Assembly (NCBI GenBank): GCA_902525795.1
Contig: CABZIT010000009.1
Location: forward strand, 1 to 37,607
Reading direction: 5' to 3'
DNA length: 37,607 nt
DNA from: an uncultured Bacteroidota bacterium
GTDB taxonomy: Bacteria > Bacteroidota > Bacteroidia > Flavobacteriales > Flavobacteriaceae
This document shows, piece by piece, positions 33,041 to 37,607 of the stretch. Position 1 is the stretch's first letter. Each line of letters starts with the position of its first letter. The notes beneath the pieces are model-generated. The model was given only the letters and a program-made list of their open reading frames with translations, made no database searches and had not been told where the DNA came from. The translations under genes were made by a program, and so were the position numbers.

Positions 33041-34138
33041 TTATTTTAAATTTAAATTATCAAAATCATTAAAATGTTTCTTAGCTATAATAGTTCCTTT
33101 TTCTAAAACAATTAGACCTGGATTAGATCTAACAATTGTCTTTAATGCAGTTTCATCACAGGTATAAAACGCAAAAGGTAAATCATTTTGCATACTAAAA
33201 TTTTCACTGAATGCTTTTGAAGAAGAAGTCAATCCTATAATTTCATAATCACTATTGAAGGCATTTGTAAATAAATCTTTGATTTTCACAATTGATTTTT
33301 TATTAATTTTTTCAAGATCATAAGAAATGATAACAATAACTTTATTCATATCAAGGACCTCATCAGTAAAATTAATATCACCATCTTCTATTGAAAAATC
33401 ATATATAGCTGGCTCATAACCCTTTTTTATCAATTTTGTTGTAACATCAACAAATTCACCTTCTACGGTTGGGTAATCACCTGTAGTTGTTATAATTTGT
33501 TTTTTATTATCAATTAAAAATTCCCAGTTGTATTCATATACATCTTTTGGTGCATCTTCAGGGATTGACATTTCATCTTTTATATTATTTCCGACTTTGT
33601 ATGCTCTAAAATCTATTATGGGTAGATGACTCAAAACAGTGTAGGTGATAAATACACACACAATTAATGAAAGCAATAATGATGAAATTTGGAATTTCAA
33701 GTTAAAAATTGGGTGTATAAACTTCTGATTGAAATACATAAATACAATCATGATGAGTAAAATAATATCCTTGTAAAACGATTCCCATGGAGTCAACTTT
33801 ATAGCATCACCAAAACATCCACAGTCTGTCACCTTGTTGAAATAAGCTGAGTACCATGTCAAAAAAGTAAAAAAGACAATCATTAGCAATAAACTCCATA
33901 AAGTATATTTTTTCTTAAAACCAATTAGCAGACTAACCCCAACTAAAACCTCAAAAATGACTATTGAAATTGCCATTGGTAATACTAACGGAATTAAAAA
34001 TCCTAAATCTAATACGGTAGGTCCAAAATACTCTTCTAATTTGAAAGAAAATCCAACAGGGTCATTTAGTTTAATCAACCCAGAAAAAATAAAAAGTACG
34101 CCAACAAAAAATCTAAAAAAATATGTAATTAATTTCAT
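33041..34138 (-). CDS. BT_3928-like membrane protein: DoxX/MauE-type helices plus thioredoxin-like domain
   Basis: A 365-residue protein. The four-helix DoxX/MauE-like N-terminal part (about 1-135) contains FIFSGLIKLNDPVGF and a cysteine pair in TDCGCFGD. A further helix (about 150-172) and a C-terminal thioredoxin-fold-like domain (about 250-360) follow. The latter keeps the LPFAFYTCDETALKTI and SNPGLIVLEKG strands but has no CxxC. The combination matches the conserved Bacteroidota family BT_3928, of unknown function and perhaps redox-linked. It is coupled to both neighbours (4-nt overlap with DUF1599, no gap to the permease). Confidence 0.85.
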   Translation of the reverse strand: MKLITYFFRFFVGVLFIFSGLIKLNDPVGFSFKLEEYFGPTVLDLGFLIPLVLPMAISIVIFEVLVGVSLLIGFKKKYTLWSLLLMIVFFTFLTWYSAYFNKVTDCGCFGDAIKLTPWESFYKDIILLIMIVFMYFNQKFIHPIFNLKFQISSLLLSLIVCVFITYTVLSHLPIIDFRAYKVGNNIKDEMSIPEDAPKDVYEYNWEFLIDNKKQIITTTGDYPTVEGEFVDVTTKLIKKGYEPAIYDFSIEDGDINFTDEVLDMNKVIVIISYDLEKINKKSIVKIKDLFTNAFNSDYEIIGLTSSSKAFSENFSMQNDLPFAFYTCDETALKTIVRSNPGLIVLEKGTIIAKKHFNDFDNLNLK

Positions 34139-34674
34139 TTTAAATTCATGTGAATTAATGCAAAAATTGCATAATTAATAATATCCGAATAATTTGCATC
34201 AATACCTTCACTGACAATTGTATTTCCGCTGTTATCCTCAATCTGTTTTACCCTAAGAAGTTTTTGTAATATAAGATCTGTCAGTGAACTAACTCTCATA
34301 TCTCTCCACGCCTCACCATAATCGTGATTTTTATTCATCATTAATTCTTTGGTGTTATTAATCATACTATCGTAGAGCTCGCTACACTTTTTGTTATCAA
34401 AATCAGGCATCTCAGAAATACCTTCTTGAATTTGAATTAGTGCCATGACCGAATAATTAATAATTCCAATAAATTCGTCACTTTGACTTTCGTTAATTTT
34501 TTGTGTTTTATTTTGTTGTAAACCACGAATCCTTTGAGCTTTAATAAAAATTTGATCAGTCAGTGATGAAAGCCTCAAAATTCTCCACGCACTTCCATAA
34601 TCAACTAATTTTTTTTGAAACAATTGCTTACATATTGAGGTGACTCTATTGTATTCAGTAATTGTTTTTTTCAC
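34135..34674 (-). CDS. DUF1599-family protein (duplicated domain)
   Basis: It is made of two tandem copies of the same motif, DYGSAWRILRLSSLTDQI and DYGEAWRDMRVSSLTDLI, about 100 residues apart. This is the DUF1599 (PF07659) arrangement. The frame is open to an ATG at 34728, but the family normally begins near KKTITEYN. The GTG at 34674 gives this start (179 aa) and leaves 77 nt for the divergent folP promoter. Function is unknown. It is first in the operon leading to tpiA-prmA. Confidence 0.85.
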   Translation of the reverse strand: MKKTITEYNRVTSICKQLFQKKLVDYGSAWRILRLSSLTDQIFIKAQRIRGLQQNKTQKINESQSDEFIGIINYSVMALIQIQEGISEMPDFDNKKCSELYDSMINNTKELMMNKNHDYGEAWRDMRVSSLTDLILQKLLRVKQIEDNSGNTIVSEGIDANYSDIINYAIFALIHMNLK

Positions 34675-34751
34675 AACAAGTAATAATTTTACGTAAATTT
34701 CGATTAAATATTTATAATCTTCAAACAATAAACTTTAATTTTTACAAAAGA

Positions 34752-35579
34752 ATGACTTTAAATATTAGAGGCGAACTTATTGATTTATCTACACCAAAAG
34801 TCATGGGTATTTTAAATGTCACTCCTGATTCATTTTATGATGGAGGTTATTACAACAGCAATGCCAAAATTCTCAAACAAATTGAAAAAATGATTGAGGA
34901 TGGTGCTACAATTATTGATATTGGAGGATACAGCTCCAGGCCTGGTGCTGATGATGTCGATGAAAAGATTGAAATTGATAGAGTTGTTCCAACATTAAAA
35001 GATTGTAAAAAATATTTTCCTGAAATCTTCTTCTCTATTGATACGTTCCGTTCAAAAGTAGCTGAAGAATGCATTCATAATGGTGCAGATATTATAAATG
35101 ATATTTCAGGTGGTAATTTAGATACTAATATGATGAAAGTTGTTGGAAAATATCAAATACCATATATAATTATGCACATGAAAGGCAACCCATCTAATAT
35201 GGTTGAAAAAGCAAAATATGACGATATAATTGGAGAATTAATCAGTTATTTTTCAAAAAAAATTGATGAAGCTGCAAATTTAAATATAAAAGATATTGTT
35301 ATTGATCCAGGTTTTGGATTTGCCAAAAATATTTCTCAAAATTTTGAATTATTAAATAATCTTGATTTTTTCAAAAATTTAGAAAAACCTATGTTAGTTG
35401 GATTATCCAGAAAGTCAATGATATATAAGACCTTAAATATCAAAGCTGACAAAGCGCTTAATGGCTCAACCGCCTTACACACTATTTCATTGATCAAGGG
35501 GGCTAATATTTTGAGAGTACACGATGTTAAAGAGGCAGTTGAGTGTATAAAACTTGTTGAGGAATTAAAAAAAAATTAA
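34752..35579 (+). CDS. folP: Dihydropteroate synthase
   Basis: It condenses p-aminobenzoate with dihydropterin pyrophosphate in folate synthesis and is the target of sulfonamides. The ATG at 34752 (275 aa) is chosen over the upstream in-frame ATG at 34662 because it yields the usual N-terminus. Motifs are NVTPDSFYDGG, DIGGYSSRPGA, FSIDTFRS, INDISGG, MHMKGNP, VIDPGFGFAK, GLSRKSM and ILRVHDV. It is 20 nt upstream of cdaA, a pairing common in Bacteroidota and Firmicutes-like gene orders. Confidence 0.96.
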   Translation: MTLNIRGELIDLSTPKVMGILNVTPDSFYDGGYYNSNAKILKQIEKMIEDGATIIDIGGYSSRPGADDVDEKIEIDRVVPTLKDCKKYFPEIFFSIDTFRSKVAEECIHNGADIINDISGGNLDTNMMKVVGKYQIPYIIMHMKGNPSNMVEKAKYDDIIGELISYFSKKIDEAANLNIKDIVIDPGFGFAKNISQNFELLNNLDFFKNLEKPMLVGLSRKSMIYKTLNIKADKALNGSTALHTISLIKGANILRVHDVKEAVECIKLVEELKKN

Positions 35580-35599
35580 TAGTCATATATTTGCAATAA

Positions 35600-36391
35600 A
35601 TGGAATTTATTACCGAAATACTTAATTTTTCTTTAGTTGATATTGTTGATATAATTTTAGTAGCAACTCTCATGTACTATGCATATAAACTTCTCAAGGG
35701 TACAGTTGCAATAAATATATTCATCGGAATTATTCTTATATATCTAGTTTGGAGAAGTACTCTCTTCCTCAAAATGGGATTACTTTCTAGTATTATAGGT
35801 GGTTTTATGAGTGTTGGTATTATTGCCTTAATTGTTGTTTTTCAGCCAGAAATAAGAAAATTTTTATTGATGATTGGATCTACAAATCTCTCAAAAAAAG
35901 GGTCAATTTTTGAAAAGATAAAATTTCTAAAAAATCAAAAGTTAGATAGAGATTCTACCAATATCACTGCCCTAATAAGTGCTTGTAAAAATATGAGTAA
36001 ATCCAAGACTGGTGCACTAATGGTAATAGAGAGAAATAATAAACTAAATTTTTTAGAAAATACAGGAGATGAAATGAACATAATGGTTACACAACCAATC
36101 ATTGAGAGTATTTTTTTTAAGAACAGCCCACTTCACGATGGTGCAATAATAATATCAAATAACAATATTAAATCAACCAGGGTGGTACTACCAATCAGTA
36201 ATGAAACAAAAATTTCAAGCAACTATGGTCTAAGGCATCGTGCAGCTGTAAGTATAACTGAAAAAACAGATGCTATTGCTCTGGTTGTTTCAGAAGAAAA
36301 TGGAAAAATTTCATACATCAAAAATGGAAAGTTTATTAATTATTCGAACATTGACAATTTGTTAAATATTATTGAAAAGGACATAAGTTAA
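35600..36391 (+). CDS. cdaA: Membrane diadenylate cyclase CdaA
   Basis: It makes the second messenger c-di-AMP from two ATP, usually to control potassium and osmotic balance. Three N-terminal transmembrane helices (about 10-80) and a cytoplasmic DAC domain are visible, with the metal/ATP motifs HDGA (179-182) and GLRHRAA (210-216). It is 263 residues long. No CdaR or GlmM gene lies beside it here. It follows folP closely (20 nt) and its stop overlaps the convergent ABC exporter gene by 4 nt. Confidence 0.96.
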   Translation: MEFITEILNFSLVDIVDIILVATLMYYAYKLLKGTVAINIFIGIILIYLVWRSTLFLKMGLLSSIIGGFMSVGIIALIVVFQPEIRKFLLMIGSTNLSKKGSIFEKIKFLKNQKLDRDSTNITALISACKNMSKSKTGALMVIERNNKLNFLENTGDEMNIMVTQPIIESIFFKNSPLHDGAIIISNNNIKSTRVVLPISNETKISSNYGLRHRAAVSITEKTDAIALVVSEENGKISYIKNGKFINYSNIDNLLNIIEKDIS

Positions 36392-37607
36392 ACTAGAGTT
36401 ACTGTTTTTTCTCTTCTTAACTGTGTCTTATAAAGTTTAGAATAATAACCATCATTATTTTTCAATAATTCATTATGGCTTCCCATTTCAGTCAATTTGC
36501 CATTTGACATAACAATAATATTATCTGAATTAATGATTGTACTTAATCTATGCGCAATTATTATAGATGTTCTATTTTCAGTTATTTTTTTTGTTGCTTT
36601 TTGAATTAATTTTTCAGAAAATGTGTCAATTGAGGATGTTGCTTCATCCAAAATCAAAATTTTTGGATTTTTTAGATAAACTCTTAAAAACGAAATTAGC
36701 TGTCTTTGACCTGTTGATAAACCTGCTCCTCTTTCCAGTACATTGTAATTATATCCATTTGGTAAAGAACAAATAAACTCATGAAGTCCAATTTGTTTAG
36801 CAGCGTCCTCAACTTCAGCCAAAGAAATATTTTTGTTGAATAAAGTTATATTATTATAAATTGTTTCAGAAAATAAATGAATTTCCTGTGAAACAAAGCC
36901 AATATTGCTTCTCAACGAATGTAAATTGTATTGCTTAATATCAACTCCGTCAATCAATATTGAGCCATTTTGACAATCATAAAATCTATTTAGTAATTTA
37001 ATTAAGGTTGATTTACCAGATCCAGTTGCACCAACAATTGCGTTTGTAGATCCAGATTTGATTGATAAATTAAAATTATCAATAACGTTATTTTGTTTGT
37101 CATATGAAAATGAAACATTATTATAATTTATATAACCTTTTAAAGAACTTGCATCAGAGTTTCCTGAATTTACCATTATAGAACTTGTATCTAAAATTTT
37201 AAAAACACGCTCTGCAGCTACCATTCCCATAAGTAAAACATTAAACTTGTTTGCAATTTGATTCAAAGGTCTAAATAACATGGGAATCATCATTATAAAT
37301 GCTGTTAATTGTCCAATTGATGAGCTACTTTCTAAAACTGCGTTCATCCCCCCATACCAAACTACTAAAGCTAGGGTTAATGATGAAAAAATCTCAGCAA
37401 CAGGGAAGAAAATTGAATTGTACCAAACTGTTTTTAACCAAGCTTTTTTATGCCTTTCATTTATTTTTTTAAAACTCTCAAATTCATCTTTCTCTCTAGC
37501 AAATTGCTTTACAATTTTAATTCCTGAAATTCTTTCCTGAACAAATGCATTTAGATTAGCTACCTCAGTTCGCACCTCATCAAAAGCACTTTTCATATAT
37601 TTTTGGA
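36388..37607 (-). CDS. ABC exporter, MsbA-type half transporter (5' end outside window)
   Basis: This is the C-terminal two thirds of a fused permease-ATPase. The frame is open to the right window edge, and the ATG at 37596 is internal. It contains the last transmembrane helices and the coupling segment (VQERISGIKIVKQFA), then a nucleotide-binding domain. That domain has Walker A GATGSGKST, Q-loop FVSQE, signature LSTGQRQ (T in place of the usual G), Walker B ILILDEATSSID and H-loop IIAHRLS. It is probably a lipid, lipopolysaccharide or drug exporter working as a dimer. The substrate cannot be told from this portion. Confidence 0.93.
   Translation of the reverse strand, partial: QKYMKSAFDEVRTEVANLNAFVQERISGIKIVKQFAREKDEFESFKKINERHKKAWLKTVWYNSIFFPVAEIFSSLTLALVVWYGGMNAVLESSSSIGQLTAFIMMIPMLFRPLNQIANKFNVLLMGMVAAERVFKILDTSSIMVNSGNSDASSLKGYINYNNVSFSYDKQNNVIDNFNLSIKSGSTNAIVGATGSGKSTLIKLLNRFYDCQNGSILIDGVDIKQYNLHSLRSNIGFVSQEIHLFSETIYNNITLFNKNISLAEVEDAAKQIGLHEFICSLPNGYNYNVLERGAGLSTGQRQLISFLRVYLKNPKILILDEATSSIDTFSEKLIQKATKKITENRTSIIIAHRLSTIINSDNIIVMSNGKLTEMGSHNELLKNNDGYYSKLYKTQLRREKTVTLV

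Overview
This window is a low-GC, densely packed stretch of chromosome from a marine member of the Flavobacteriia (Bacteroidota). Several things point there. It has a proteorhodopsin with a blh-type carotene-cleavage gene. Four secreted proteins end in type IX secretion (T9SS) sorting domains. Families typical of the phylum are present (DUF1599, DUF4920, BT_3928-like, a two-cluster DnaJ, an HTH-less NtrC-type regulator, GSII glutamine synthetase). Several genes carry the Bacteroidota -7 promoter element TAnnTTTG. I worked only by reading the sequence; family names rest on recognised motifs, not on database searches.

Layout. 1-1.4 kb: the light module, proteorhodopsin (minus) followed by a terminator and a shortened blh. 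At the left edge blh runs into the end of a plus-strand gene that also looks cut short. 1.6-6.9 kb (minus): an M28 peptidase, a sigma54-type response regulator, grpE-dnaJ with a good promoter, and a TIGR01777 NAD-binding protein. 6.9-9.2 kb: branched-chain aminotransferase, a MazG-like pyrophosphohydrolase, a small membrane protein and a FluC/CrcB fluoride channel. 9.2-12.9 kb (minus): purM-prfA-pyrF-DUF1684, tightly coupled. 13.2-14.2 kb: type II glutamine synthetase with a bidirectional terminator. 14.2-16.3 kb (minus): a secreted T9SS endonuclease I overlapping a CaCA cation exchanger. 16.4-20.1 kb (plus): a solitary TonB-plug-like lipoprotein, a T9SS subtilisin and a SOUL-family protein. 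20.1-22.8 kb: small proteins (DUF4920, SRPBCC, two unknowns, OsmC). 22.9-26.5 kb: a large T9SS GH5 glycosidase followed 12 nt later by an unannotated 55-aa peptide gene with a Tat-like signal.

26.6-28.7 kb is the most unusual part. An intact tRNA-Arg(ACG) lies 1,974 bp (5' end to 5' end) from a 39-nt copy of the 5' half of the same tRNA. Between them are a T9SS beta-propeller-like protein and a 55-aa coiled-coil peptide that share a near-duplicated leader. No recombinase gene is visible. I read this as a small cargo-type island inserted on the 5' side of the tRNA. The tRNA itself has an A19/U56 pair where G19-C56 is nearly universal.

28.8-37.6 kb returns to housekeeping genes: an MBL-rhodanese-rhodanese sulfur enzyme, then the minus-strand operon DUF1599 - BT_3928-like - DppB-type permease - tpiA - prmA. 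folP - cdaA (c-di-AMP synthesis) follows on the plus strand, and an MsbA-type ABC exporter runs off the right edge.

Overall the gene set fits a photoheterotrophic polymer degrader. Light energy comes from proteorhodopsin, and extracellular protein, glucan and nucleic acid are attacked by T9SS-exported enzymes around an otherwise streamlined core genome.
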